From Tubiluchus corallicola (lineage: Eukaryota; Priapulida; Priapulimorpha; Priapulimorphida; Tubiluchidae), in NCBI GenBank assembly GCA_030141605.1, contig JAQGDQ010000008.1, positions 973,501 to 1,037,500 of the forward strand: a stretch of 64,000 bases of DNA, in the 5' to 3' direction. How positions within the stretch are numbered: the first letter of the stretch is position 1; every line of letters begins with the position of its first letter. The notes below the pieces were generated by a model. The model was given only the letters and a program-made list of their open reading frames with translations. It had not been told where the DNA came from and did not search any database. The position numbers and the translations under genes were made by a program. Of this stretch, positions 1 to 13,800 are shown one piece after another.

Positions 1-738
1 TATAGAAAACACATCCATCTTATTAGCAAACGCCACACTAAATGAATTAAAAGGGTGTACATGCATGATCATTTTACATACCTAATTAATAAGTAAACTG
101 TCAAACCATCAAAATGTCTAAACAAAATTACAGTCACTGGCACTGGCCATACTGGTGTGCGGGATACGACAATAAAGTAAAAATAGCCAAGATGTGCATT
201 TGATAACGCAAACAGTAAAAAAAATTTGCATGCATGTCCTAGCTTTTCATTTGACACTTTTTAAGCATAGCAATAAAGTGGAAAAATTGTTCAGTAGATA
301 TGTGAGTAACAAATGACAAAACTGCAAGTACATATTTAGTAGTCATCCATAACAGTTACATTTTCAAAATTTTGCTCTAAAATAATATCTGTATTAGTAT
401 CAATAAAAGGCAGCATCATTCGAAAGAACAGAAGCAAAGGAGAAGCAAATAAGTAGGAAGAAAGTACAAAGAAAAAGTTTAAGGACGATAAAGGAAATGA
501 CTATAACGTTAAAAGTGCCAGTGCCTAACAAGAAATTTGAACATAGTTGAAAATGCTAGGATAACTAAAGGTGTTTTAGGAAAACTGTAGTCCAAATCTG
601 TTCATTTATTATTACTTAAAAGAAAAGACACAGTCAATGCTCCCTGGTACCATTACTCTTACAAAATGTTTTTTGTGTCACTAAAATATTCTTTTGAGAA
701 TATGACCAAATTAGATATTGAAATTGAAAGAATTACAC
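1..738. other. HERC2 intron, left edge
   Basis: AT-rich sequence downstream of HERC2 coding exon 9 on the minus strand. I see no further HERC2 exon and no other gene here. Confidence 0.5.
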
Positions 739-3700
739 AGCATCTCCTTGACAATGCTTTCCATCCGACTGTCCCCAAGAATAAACATCCCCATCAACAG
801 TTAATGCGAGGAACTGACGACCTTCTGGATGAGCTGCAATTTTCATGACTTGTTTTCTGCCAAAACCTTCCACAAGCTGCGGTGCCTGACACAAAAAATT
901 TAATATTAGAAAAATGTCAGACCATATTGTAAAATGATATTAGCCAGAAAATTGCATTCGATAACATAACATATAGTGGTTTTCACCGAGTACTCTAAAT
1001 TGATTGGCCCTTTTCTAGGTTTTCTATTCTCTGCATACAATATAAACAAGCTTTTCTCGGTGTGTTAATATGAAAGTTGAACTACTCTTGTAAAAGTAAA
1101 TTAGCCATGCCTAATAAGCACACATTATATGGCATGTTACACAAGATCTGTGAAACACAATATGAAAATCATATAATTAAGAACGAGTCCGCGAGAGCAC
1201 CATGCAGAGGATGGCACATGAGGGGTGACGAATTTATATCATTTTTTTCTAACATGAAGGGCGACCCCCCAAAACCATGTAACCAAGATATCAAATCGAT
1301 CGAGCTACTATTAGCAGAGAAATGACCACATCAAGAAATTGACCTCAAAAGAGGCAAAAAATCGCTATTTTGGGGGATTATTTTAACTTTTTCCCCTGTA
1401 TAAACTATTATAGATGGGTCGATGTAAGTTGGCTGGTACATAGACCCAGACATTGTCTTCTGATATCCTAACTTTTTCTGACATACTATTAATAGTATCA
1501 GAGAACGGGATTTTTCAAATTCGGCTCTTTGTTAAGAGTCCAGGGAGAGGTTAAGTTCTAAGGTTCATAACTCGTCCACTGCGGGCTACGGAACTTCTGT
1601 TTTTCATATATGTGTTAACCATCATCCTCACTAATAATATAAAAAAGGAAATTCGCTGGAGCCTGTTTCAGTATTTAGGGCTGGCACTTTAAAATTTCAC
1701 AAAAATCAGCAAAATCCGCCTTTTTTGTAGTTTTTCAATATTTTTCCTATCTATATGCTGGATTATAAGTGACAAATCTGTATTCTAAATTTCATGAAAA
1801 CGCACGAACTGAGATAATATCATGAATGACATTATACAAAGGGGGCACTGTTAGAAAAAATTGCCATATCAACACACTTTTTTACTTTCCATAGTAATTC
1901 CGTCCATGTGTAAAAAGTAGACATACTTGGCTTAGGTCGTATATGACAGTAGACATTTAGCCACGTTTAACCTGCATTTTCTGTGACTAGTGCTCTAATT
2001 TCCTAGTAGCAATAGATTCCTTTGCCATGGAAATTGCTAGAAATTTGCGAATTTCATCTTAAATTGGTTTAGTTATGTAGGAATTTTCATATGACTACAA
2101 ATATGAATAATTGCCTCTTCTGTGGATTTCAGGACAGGACATCATGCATGCCCCTAGTACCAAGTCCGACAATGATTCAGGGCATTCTCTACACACTGAA
2201 TCGCTAATGGATACCAGGAAAGACTAAACAATAAGCCCTCTAATAGGAAAGAAGTACCGATTGTTAAGATTGAGAGTCATTGCTAGCGAAAGAATCTGAC
2301 AACACGTGGTATATACATATAAAATAGAAATCCGTTCATTTTTATACATCCGTTCATTTTTTATACTTTTTATATGAATAAGCTTCATGGCTATACATAG
2401 AAGATTATGAATATCAGTACAAAAATGAAAAACTACAAAACTCAATCAGAATTAATTTCTCTAAGTCCTAAATACTGTTCTTATTGTAGCAGCATAATCC
2501 TATCACTGAAGGGTAGTACAAGTAATCAAAATCATAATATCTAAATAATAGGGAAAGAATTATCGATGCAGGTAGATTATCGCTAGAAGATAGATACAGA
2601 AATATAGACAAATATATCATGGGGAAAGTGATAAAGTGAAAATCTTACAGTCTAAACATGAGACAATATAAGCGTATAGGCCGCTTCTAGGGGGATGGCG
2701 GTGATATTTAGCTCAGAAAATTTTTCTTCGCCCAAAATTTATTTGTGGCACAAAATCGATACTTCTGACAAAAAATATTAATAGTGTGATTGAATGATTG
2801 CGCCAATGGCACAAAAATTTTCCATGTTTTACAGTCAAAAAATCACCAGACAAATGATATCAAGTCTGTCCCATATTTTTTGGGCATTCGCTCAGATTTA
2901 GGGCAATTTTCTTTGTGACCTGGCTTGTACGCCTATGTAAGACAATGAGTAATAACTAGGTAATAACCTGTACATAACATTTACAAAGCATAGAAAATAA
3001 ACAGTACATAAAACATTTTTCAGTCCTTGCAAGAAGCAATTTCCATTCCGTAGATATTTCATTTTTTTAAGATTGGAAGCGCTCTAAATGCGGTCCAGTG
3101 TCTTTAGTACAGGCTAATAGATTCACAATATTCGTTTCGTGTGGATAACTAGTCAGAATACCGCATTTAAAGCTGGTAAACAGCCCAGAAAACGAACATT
3201 TTAGTTCAGCAGTGGTCGCTATCTTGAATGATGGAGTCCAATCCTGTCGGTAGTTTAACCAATGTGCTGGCCAGGCCCCTAGCTGCCAAAGATGAATATT
3301 TGTGACGTTCTGAAGTATTTTGACAAGATCTGACAACTCATGTTTATCTACACGAAGCTTTTTGATGAACGTTGTTACCTATATTTTCACCCTGATATAT
3401 GCCTCTTTCAGGGGTCTTTTACAATAGGGTGGAAATTCGCTCCATCGAAATTGTCACTGCAGCATAGTGGGATGGGATGCTCTATTCACATACATATCGA
3501 TATTTTTGTCCCCGCCCCGCAGTGGGGGAGATATAAGACTTTGAAATGACTGAGTATTTGCATCTTGTGCGTAATGCGAGCTTAAAGACCCCCAGTAGAG
3601 CCGAAAGAGGGGGGTTTGGGACAAAAGTCGAAAAGTCATTTTGAAGAAGATAACAAGATCCAATACTGTGCAGAGTCAGATCTATTCAAACTCAGTAGTT

Positions 3701-6700
3701 GCTGCATGACTAATCCTTTTTTCATGAAAATCGGCCTATGCCGTACCTCTGCTACTATGAGGAGTTGGGCCAAGCAGATTCACATAGTGAATACTAGTGA
3801 CTAGTGGACCTCATACCCGAACTTTGATCTGAATCGGTTTACCTAACCTTGTGCCGGAATTTTTCGATTTTGCATGGTGTTCTCGCGGACGCATTCTTAA
3901 ATGGTTACATAAGGATAAAATTCATAGTTACACAAAGCAGATACTTAATGAGATTGCAAGTTTGAGTCTTTCATTTGCTTCTTGTTTATTGTACAACCAA
4001 CAGAAGAAAAAATCTCAAACAATCAAATTTATTAGCTTTTGTGAACATTTAAGTTGTTAGTACAGCACTTAATAAATGTAAGCATGCAAACAAAATAACT
4101 CACTGTTGACTCAGCATTATATGGAATCACGAAAACCTTTCCAGCCATTGTTAGAACCAGCAAACACTTCTCCGATGCACATACATGCTGAATGGAAAGC
4201 TCAGAAAGCACATCGTGCATTGCTAAACCATCGGCACTGCTGCCGCTCCAGATTAGAGCACCCCACCATAGAACCTCTTGAGAGAGAACAGAGTTCCTTG
4301 CCTAAGAAGATATGACATTATCAATACCAGATAGGCCTCACTGGCTAAGTCATCTCATTGCTGTGTGTCACAATCAAGTGGACGTAATGAGTGAATAGAC
4401 AATGGTCAACCAAAACACACTACTGAGTAAAGGCTGATCACAGAAAAGATAATATTGCTGTTAAGCTAAAGAAATAGCACAAAGAAACTGTTTCCATAAA
4501 AAACCTGCATATACTAATCAAATAAACTAAAAACATTTTCTGTTAACAGTAAACATTGATCAATTTTAAGAAAGTCAAACTAAAATTATGCTATCTTTAA
4601 CTGCTAGCCAAATAAACCCAAAAAGGTAAAATGTAACATACATGAAGAAAAATTAATATTGATAAATGATCACTACCTTCAAACCAAAAAACAAGTTTCT
4701 CCAGCTTTGACAAAGCAAAGAGCACAAAAACGTAATTTATAAAACACGAACCTTCTGAGGATCGGTGCTTGATAAGAAAGGTTTAGCTAGACGATCAAGA
4801 TGCGACATGATGATTACAGCAGACTGACGTAAATCCACGGTCAGATCATCATCATCTGGTAGGTGGAGGTACCTCAGGAAGCATTCGGTAGGACTTAAAC
4901 AACGACCAACCTAAACAACAATAAGAAGATGCAGAATTACTTTCATATATTAAAATGTCATTTACCTTCCAAAGCAACAAGAACAATGCAATTACAAGCT
5001 TGTGCGGCTTGACCCTAAGAGCAGCTAGCAGAACTAAACTGAACTGACATTCGGTTTCAGATTCTATTCCTTCAACATACACAATTCATCTAGGAAAATA
5101 GATAGACAGATAAAATTTTATTTAAAGTTGAATTTCATAAAATGAATAAACACAAGCTGGATCAACTCCCACAACCAACAATATGGGCAATATAGAAAAC
5201 ATTTAACATGATGCAATCTCTTGACAAGCTCAACCAATAAATAGTTGCTTTCGAATTTTGCTGACTTCGCATATGCAAACTTGAATTACAGCAACTTTAA
5301 TAGTGATACAGAACAACATTGTTAATCTATGGTTACACTTGTAAGTTCCGAGTGCAACTCCAAAAGCTGCAATTCTTCTCGGAATCAATGTTATTTCAAG
5401 TTTCACACAAATTTTCAGAATATTTTAAACCAAACTGTTAAAATTTATTTTGAACTTATTCACGTTAAGAACAAACACTTTCACTTCAAAGACAAAGCTA
5501 ACTTGTGAATACAATACAAAGGAACACAGAAAAGAAAAAAATAACAGCATTGTATAACTTGTCTACACGGGCTCGTTTTCTAGTCTCGCCTAATTTACCT
5601 GACAAAGAAATAAAAGGGCAAAGAAAACACTCTTCACAAGTACAGCTTAAAAACTTCAACTTGAGATTTTGCATCACTTACATGCTGTCTTGTTGCATAC
5701 AGGGCTTGCGTAACTTAACAGCAAGTCGCTTGAAACAATTTTTGGTAACATGGCTTAAAGTTTTGAAAAACTAATCACAGCATCAGTAACACTACCTTCA
5801 CTGGCTAAGCAAAAAGTATAAGTTACTTTATGTTGCCATTAAGATTAGTAATATGTTTTTTGGTGAATGCTGGGATCATGATACAGTACCACTTTACTAG
5901 TTGGCAAGAACATTATTAAGAATCTTCTTTTCCAATTACATAAGTCTTTCAAACGGGTAAGAATACTGCTCAGTAATATACATTTGTAACATAAGTTTTA
6001 TGGAACATTTAAGTTTTTCCTTTTCTTCACCTTTAAATGTCAAAAAGCCAACAACAAAACAATAAAACCAAAATTAGGCAATATGGCATATACTAGGTCG
6101 GAGAATGTGAATTACTATAATATACAAACATCAAAGCTGTCATTATCTCGAGCCTTGCTATACTCGGGCAATGTCAAGTTTTGGAACCGCCTCAGCAATG
6201 GCATTAGAGGTGCACTCATTCCCTGCGCCACTACACGATTGTCAATTTCACATTTCCCGCTCTCCCACAGGTGGACGAGTAACAGTACAGCTTCCAGAAT
6301 GTAATGCAACTTGCCATATTGCACTGCCAATTCCAATAGTATAGCCAGCGAAGTATGTTGCTCTGTTACTGGAACCACAATCCCGCTAGCCATTCCGCTG
6401 CTATCGTCACTAGCAAAACAATTATTTGTCTGTTAGTATATTGAAAGCACACCCACAAGCGTGCATGCAACTGCGCACAAACACATTAAGGTTCAACATT
6501 TTGAATTCAAATCAAATTCAATCGGTACTTCGGGAAATTGATGTTCTCGCATTAAACGTGGCAAGCTAAATATTTAGCAATATTTTGGTAAAAAAGCTTG
6601 GCAAAAGTCTCAACATTTCAAAATTTATTGATGCTTATAAACTGACAAACTTGAATGGAATTATCCACTGCATTTAAATTCTTAGTTATAATATTCTCTT

Positions 6701-9700
6701 TGGTTAAGTAACTCAATAAAACTCAGTTTTATTAATATTAGAAGTTATAAGGAATCAAGAGCATTGAAACTAAAACAGAATTCGAATTGAATGTACAAAG
6801 AGGAGCCTTAAAACACACATTACTGTCACATGCATATGATTAATTTTCAAGTCTTATTACCACTGTAAATGTAAATATACATAAAAAATAATAACAGTGC
6901 TTTGACTCCAGGTTTCAGATCTAGAGCACCTAATGTCTCAAGCAACTACATGTAATTACTACATCACCATGATTAGAGTTATTTATTCTAATACTATCTT
7001 CAATTGCTAAGGAGCAGCCTTACACCTATATACAAATGTATTTGGCTTTACACCTCTTGATACTCAACCTATGCTCAAGCTTGCCTATCGCAGAATGCAT
7101 TTTTCTTTCATAGAACCAACTGAATTTAACAGAAGCCAAGTCAACCAGTAAGCCAAAACACTCGAAATCTGGTGCATGACAAAATGAGCTAACTAAACCG
7201 AGCCGAATCTAATAAATAAGTCTACAGATTGCTTAAAATCATAAGTACAATGTACAAAATATAAGTATTGTGAACACACACAGTAGTTAACCATCAAATA
7301 CAAATACAGATAGCCACAAGGACATAAGCATGTGCTTCAGACTTTTTAAAGGCACTTTTTTCAGTTACAAACAAAGATAAGAGTGTTTCTTATGAAACAT
7401 GAAATTACTGAAAACATCGCTCAGAGGAATACAATATTCACAAGTTAACGTGGCATAGGTGTTGGAGTTCTAGTATAGTAGGTGGCTTTGTGATGAAGTG
7501 TGTAAAAGAGCAACACATAACATGACCATAACTTATAAAAGCAAACAAAAGTTTCTATGTTCCTTGTCAGCATTAAAATCAAACCATTAATGAGATACTT
7601 ACCCCATTACAACACCGCGCAAAAATTTAGAAGCACGTCTGACGACTTCCAGCCACACAGGAGATACAGCATTTTCGTCGAATAATGTCGCCTCGGGAAG
7701 CGTACGGAGTGCATCCAATGATTCCGTAAGCAGTTCATTGCACAGATCGGTATCTTCACCAGATCTCCAAGCTCGACGCAGGAAAGCAAACGCAAAACTG
7801 AGAGCCGCCCGAGAACCTACTCTAGCTAGACTCAGAGTTGCTGCTTCTATTGGATGTTGTTGCCTATAAACAAAGAATGCGTTACATATTACTGACAAAC
7901 AAGCCTTATCCAGAGGAATTATAAATCCACCCAGCAGTCGCCCAGGACTTGACTGTAGGAACTGCGTAGAAAGAGTATTGAGCCAGGTGGCCACCTAGAC
8001 AGTCACTGGCGAGACTCAGTGTTGGTTGCTTTGGATGGAGCACACAAACTATCACTGACAGTTACGGGATCCAATGGCTTTATGTCTCCTCTGTGTGGTA
8101 ATTAGTGATGTTCTCTTATCAAGCTATATTACATGAATGTGTTTTAGAAAGTAAAAAAAAAACTATGTATATGTTTACAGTTAGTATAACAAATTAAAAA
8201 GCTAATCTACATACATGTTTAGAGCTAGTATAACACATACTACCGCCTTTAAAATTTGAAAACCTCCCACGCATTAGCATTTTTCTGATATTAGAATAAC
8301 CACACTAAATGACAATACTTCTTTGAAGCTCTAGTATTTGCATCATCCAGCAGTTTCTTCCTTGTAGGCGATCTTGTTTCAGACGGCGACTGTCGTGAGA
8401 GTGCCAAGAAATAACGATGAAGTATAACTAATCTCTGTTTTAATCGCTGCAATGACAGGGTGCTGCTAGCGGCTTCCTTAGACAATAATCTCTGTTCGCT
8501 AATTAGTGACTGCAAACATTCTGATATCTTGTTATGATCTGAAAAGAACAACATGTAAGAAAACATGACAAACAAAAAATTAACAGGCATTTTGTCTGTA
8601 AAATTATAACTGAGTCATAATGATAAAAATATAAGCAAAAGTTTCACCAGCTTAGTATAGAGAAAATCATAATTCAGTTAGAAACAGTCAGCAACAGAAG
8701 CAGTTTTTCCAGTTGCTGTCTAGACTTGATGCTGCTTTCTTATTTAAGTGCCTACCATGCCTGCTCAGCAATTCCAAGGTTTATCCAAACTAATAGCTGA
8801 TGCAAGTGACATAACTTAACAACAGCACAATTCTACAGATGCACCAATTTTAGACCATCTTTTACAACTAAAAAGTAGCACTTTCCGTGTCTTAATTGCA
8901 ACACTAAAACAATGCTATTCCTCACCTGTCTATTAACAATTTTTAAATATATTCGACACTCCATAGAGCAGACTAAATTTTAATGGTGAGATTGGAACCC
9001 GACTCTTTATCAAGGCAGTGCCTCTAACAATGCCTCTAACAAAAGCCACTGAAACAACGGCTGTATCTTAATGGTGTTCGTCTCCTCCGCCTATGTGAGG
9101 AACACAGCTAGAATCAGTGTAGGAATGAAACTGCCCACAGGAAGTATCACACTGGTTCATTAATTCACCAGCCTCAGTTAAAAACTCATTCTTATGTTCA
9201 ATAACTCCTAAATTTATGTAATAAATTTAAGTTTAACATAAAACTTCTAAGAAGAACACAAAATCACCTGGTTGCTCTCCCCAAGTCCATGACTCAATCA
9301 GCTGTTTAGACAGTAATTGCTGTTTCCCATCTTCCTCTTGTTCTTTCTCGGCTTTGTCCAGCTTCTGACAAGATGCACAATTGCAGCCGTTGTTGGGGCC
9401 GCAGACACCATTGCAACATAAGCAATTTAGAATTGCTGTGCCACAATAATACTTGCCAGTTTCTCCTGTTAAGATGCAAATCAATGTTTTATTGTTTTAG
9501 TCAACAATGTTCCTGTAAGATGCGCGTATAATTTTCTGCTTCACATATAATATTGTTTGTTTAATACAAGTTTTACTGAAGGTTTTTACACCAAACACTA
9601 TACAATAGCAGCAAAAACAAAAGATTACATTATACAGCACGTAAAAATAAAGCCTGGTCTCACACGGGAGTGAAACACAAAAAGATAGTGACATGCAACA

Positions 9701-11123
9701 ACCATTAGTAAAGAAAGGGTAATAAAGCAGGTATTTTTAATTACTTCTATTAAAGCTGTTTGGCGTGCAGAGGCTGCTTTTCCACCAAAGGGAAAGAATT
9801 CTATATTTCAAACACAATAGAAGGTTACAAAAAGTGCCTGCAATTTGTCGGCCCAATTAGTTACCGACAGAAGACACCACCAAGACAGTGACTGGTAAAA
9901 AGCTGAAAAACATCCAGACAAACCTGCAGAAATTGGTTCAAAAACAGTGCAAAGTACAGAAGCATATATTATAAGAACATAACAGCTGGCAGTGAAAAGA
10001 TTAATAGAATATGTTTTATGAATAGAAAACCTGTAATATTTAGATTAAATTAATCAGCCAGTTTGTCAGTTTTATAGGCAAATTACTGGTCACTGGTACA
10101 AATATGCACAATGATGTAACAATTAAAATTATTATATATTTTACAAATTGTTTGGTGACATCTAGTATCATTATAAAAAGCACAAACATAGATGAGAACA
10201 TTCTACCATGAAATTTTGTTGGGAACTGACATAACTGAGCATTTACATAAAGCACTCATTCGGACGCAACATCTATGTTGGTTTGTCAGTTAGTTTGTAT
10301 ACCTCTACCTAACAGTTCCAGAAATAGGCTTCTAATTTTTGCATCAGCTATCACCTTGTCGGTTTTTATCTGTTATATTAATTACAAATAGGAGAATAAA
10401 AAAGCTTGAAAATTACAAAACAATATCAGGAATGTACGGCAAGTTGTCAAGATGTTGACCCTGGACAAGTGCAAAAATGGTCCTGCGCTTAGATTTTCAC
10501 AAAGCGACATCAGCACCTATGCCACTTGTGACTCTGCAGTTTACAAGCAAGCACACATGCAGCGAACACAAGATTAACTAAGGTAGAGTTACCGAGATCA
10601 AGACCTTAAACAATCAGTTTCAGATGCTAAAAAAAGCTCTACAGAAATTTTCAGTTTTTTGTAACAGGCTCTCAAGTATGTCTAACATAAGCAACAAATT
10701 TTGTCAGTAAGTATAGAAAAGAAAATACAATATAGATCACCCTTTTTAGCAGGAAATCCAGCATTGTTAAGAACAATGTAATCGGCACTAACAGCAATTT
10801 CACCATCTTTAACTAATTCATTCCACAACTGACAATGTCCGTCTCTCCTAAATGCAACCTGCAATAAATTCTTTACTCAGTAAAAAAAACCAGTAGAGCT
10901 AAAAGATTGATACATTGCCAAGAAAAAGAACTTATATCAGAACAATGCCATGTGCTAAAGCTTGTTATGGTCAGTGCTACTAGTTAAAAATTAAACAATA
11001 ATTATTAACGACATAAGTCCAATAACAGCAAAGCTTAAGTACCTGGATGTCAGCTTTAATCCATTTGTCATCCAAGCGACCCTGAGGACGCAGCGTTGTA
11101 CTTGGCATCCAAACATTTGCCAT
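739..11123 (-). CDS. HERC2: HERC2 E3 ubiquitin ligase, N-terminal 554 residues (nine coding exons; continues left of window)
   Basis: HERC2 is a giant HECT-type ubiquitin ligase carrying several RCC1-like propellers; the catalytic HECT domain lies outside this window. I joined nine exons, all with GT-AG borders and matching phase: 11123-11043, 10858-10741, 9465-9268, 8538-8319, 7863-7603, 6409-6130, 4910-4752, 4301-4104, 885-739. Translation follows vertebrate HERC2 closely as I remember it: [12 protein letters not shown] (about residues 16-27), then [66 protein letters not shown], and the start of the first RCC1-like propeller ([38 protein letters not shown]). The start is the first ATG of the conserved frame and closely matches the known N terminus. 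Residues 67-103 form an eight-cysteine insert that I do not recall from human HERC2 (see findings). The donor after the last exon (GTGTAA) is weak but in frame. Introns range from about 280 bp to 3.2 kb and carry transposon debris. Confidence 0.93.
1181..3896. mobile_element. piggyBac-like non-autonomous DNA transposon, 2.7 kb, in HERC2 intron 8
   Basis: Terminal inverted repeats of 26 bp, 23 of them matching, lie at 1181-1206 (GAACGAGTCCGCGAGAGCAC...) and 3871-3896. Each is bordered by TTAA (1177-1180 and 3897-3900), the piggyBac target site. No transposase-length frame exists inside; the interior is a patchwork with many stops. This explains most of the otherwise featureless 3.2-kb intron between the last two HERC2 exons in view. 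Confidence 0.68.
8990..9075 (-). mobile_element. tRNA-derived SINE head (fragment)
   Basis: On the minus strand: CAGTGGCTTTTGTTAGAGG (A-box-like), then CACTGCCTTGATAAAGAGTC and the B-box-like GGGTTCCAATC. A 12-base piece, TTGTTAGAGGCA, is duplicated inside. The same layout appears near 21.21 kb on the plus strand, so this is a family. It lies in HERC2 intron 3. Confidence 0.5.
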
Positions 11124-12029
11124 TAGAGATTTAACATCATTGCTTTATAATATCTGTAATTGAATGGCATTCTCATTATAATAATTTTAATAGAGGATCA
11201 CAGCTCCACTTGATTGCTTAAATAGTTTTTGGGCTAATCCTTGTAACATTTTCACCCCATGAAAACTTAGCTTTGCTTATTTTTTTACTACTTATTCCGA
11301 GTTTCCTCAACAGTTACTAGTGTAGTGGTTATGAATAGTGAACTCAGATAAATATATACGAAAGGCAATTCCAGTTGGATGTGTACAAATTTTAGCTTTT
11401 CAAACGTAGAAGTAAATCTATGCAATGCACTGGGTGAATACATTATCAACAGCACCAATGTCAGCACTTCAAAATATGACTGAAAAATTTGCAAGTGATA
11501 GAAACTTCCTATACTAGCATTAGCAACCATCTGGGTACACAAGGAAGTACAGCATTTCCCCAGGCAAATCAGGGTAGCTTGCACCAAATGTGTGACATTA
11601 TTAAAATAACCATACCTTAAATTTCTGCAAATACAAGCCTAAATTTAATCATTTTCAGCAAATTTATGAAATAATTTATGGATGTTGGCCGTTGGGTGCC
11701 ACTTTCCACACTAGCCCATATTACTGCAGTTGTCCTTCATTCACTCATTTAAATTTTTAAAAATTCTGTGAATGTTTCTGCATGAATAAAAAATCTGAGC
11801 CTGTATTTCAGCTGTACTAGATGCTTGTTCATCTAGTTACCATCACGAAAACTTACTCAGCCAAGTCAGCATGCCAGTAAGTTTAAATGTTGCAACCTAA
11901 TTGTTTCTAATGCAGGATTTCTTTTGTTACAATTTTGTTACATATATATTAGTTTACCAGTCTATGTTTAATTCTTATTATAAATTGCACATGAATGCCC
12001 TGCTCATGCCACTAACTCTATCATAGTGT

Positions 12030-12180
12030 TACTAATTATAGTTTTTATGAGTGAGAGGTGGAGGCTTGGTGACCGCTTGGTCTTTTTCCACCCCATCTCT
12101 CTTACTAATTATGTAATCCCATATTAACTTTTGTTACAGTTTTTTATGTATGAGGCAAAATAAATTCAATTCAATTCAAC
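12030..12180 (+). mobile_element. 3' end of a LINE with (AATTC)n tail
   Basis: The segment ends TATGAGGCAAAATAAATTC followed by repeated AATTC, the usual form of a LINE 3' terminus with a short tandem tail. No coding part is attached. A similar end in the opposite orientation lies at 13094-13128. Confidence 0.5.
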
Positions 12181-13093
12181 TAAAAAAAGTATGTAGGCAT
12201 TTTTGGAGATTTCTTAAACTCATTCACTGAACAAGAGGTTAGGCGGTAAATGGCTCACCAGCCCATATACCGCACTTAAAGCACAAGAAAACCCTCGACT
12301 TACATAAAGCTTGAAAAATTCGTCTTGAAATTTTCATACTGCCTTTTTTCATGCAGGGGTTGCGCCAGCAGTAACGCTTTTTTAAACTTTAAACTTAGAT
12401 TTAAACTTCCACGATGACTGTTTGGACGCAGCCATGTTAATTGTAAGTAGTTTGAAACAAGTTTAGATAACACTGTGTAAAGTTTGGAAAAATAATAAGA
12501 GCCTGCATAGCACACATGTTCCTAACTAAGTAAAATTTTAAATTACTGTATCTTGTCAATAAGATTAAAAATATGTTTTTGGTTAGTGAGGGGTGCACCC
12601 TGGAGGGTGAGCTAGTGACATATTATCCTTTGGCACGAGTTTTAAATTATTACTTCTAGTTACATAAGTCTTTCCGGCAAGCAAGCAAAATACTGAGTAA
12701 TATAGATTTGCATGGAAAGCTTTCTGGGACATAATTTAACATTGCAATTTTCTTCGCCTGATTTACGTTTGCATAGGTGAAGTCATGTAACGGCGACTTC
12801 GGAACAGTATTGCGGGAGATTTAAAATGAAAACAAACAAAATTCCTTTTAACGCGAGTACAACATATGCATAAAAATGCTGCAAAGTAATATAATTTTTT
12901 AATGCGCTTTTTCTGAAACCTACTTCAAGTACTCCTTTTTTTGTCCTTTAAGAGAACCTGTCTCAAGTTGGTTTGATATTTGACATTTGATATTCATATT
13001 GAACGTAAAAACAACAGTAAAAGTGGTTTGATGTTCAAGATTCAGCATTGCCTCAAAGGCACTTCGCCTTACTAAAGAAAACCTTGCAACACC

Positions 13094-13128
13094 TCACTTC
13101 ACTTCAGTTCAAGTTTATTTGTCTCATA
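13094..13128 (-). mobile_element. 3' end of a related LINE, minus strand
   Basis: Read on the minus strand: TATGAGACAAATAAACTTG, then GAAGTGAAGTG-type short repeats, like the plus-strand terminus at 12147-12180. Only the tail is recognisable. Confidence 0.4.
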
Positions 13129-13699
13129 CACTTCAAATATAGAGATTTAAAAATGCTTAATATCCTCGGTGAAGAACTTACATTGTTGTTTAGTTGCCTG
13201 CCTGTGTTCGTGTGGGTGCCTTCATGTACAAGTGCTGGTGTAACTAAAGAAAAGTTTGCCTGCACGTTACAAACTTTCTCTTTCCCATATGCTTGTACTT
13301 TTCGCCCCGAGTTTCACATTTGACACAAGTGCTCCATGTTTGAAGTGTTGGTGTAGCTAAAAAAGTTTGTTACACCTCAGGAAAAACACATATTGTTCAC
13401 TAAGTATCTAGCCATACGGGTGCCTGTTGAGGCCATGCCGAATCTTGAATATCAAACCTCATTTACTATTGTTTTGAGACAGGTACTGATGAAGCGGCGT
13501 CATAAAACGAATGACTTTCCTATGTGACAAAATAAAAACGACATAACTTAACGAAATGTTAGAATTACCTAAAATAGGCCTATTTAACTTCAACCAATTT
13601 GCTCTCGAAAGCAAAGTTAATATTGCTCACCCGAGTTTCTCAGAATTAATAAAATTATCTTATTTTACGAGAGTATATCAAGAACGAGAAAAACACAAC

Positions 13700-13800
13700 C
13701 ACTTCGCGATCAGTAATCGATCACGTTTGCCACCTTGCGGACAACCTAAATACTATTTCCCGCTATAATTGGCAAATACAAACTGTAACGTTAGTTATTA
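13700..13800 (+). promoter_or_regulatory. Candidate DCTD promoter (E2F site plus inverted CCAAT)
   Basis: TTTCCCGC at 13756-13763 is an exact E2F core, and ATTGG at 13768-13772 is an inverted CCAAT box five bases further on. DCTD supplies dTMP precursors and such genes are commonly E2F-driven in S phase. The site lies 0.9 kb before the DCTD start codon, which itself sits just after a splice acceptor, so an upstream first exon is expected. HERC2 points the other way from 11.1 kb, so shared use is possible but unproven. Confidence 0.35.

Noticed and set aside
4106-4315. 69-codon plus-strand frame
   Set aside because: Mirror of HERC2 coding exon 8 on the opposite strand.
6083-6304. 73-codon plus-strand frame
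   Set aside because: It is antisense to HERC2 coding exon 6, which has clear homology and splice sites.
13556-13768. 70-codon plus-strand frame overlapping the DCTD promoter candidate
   Set aside because: No homology or splice evidence; AT-rich DNA gives such frames by chance.
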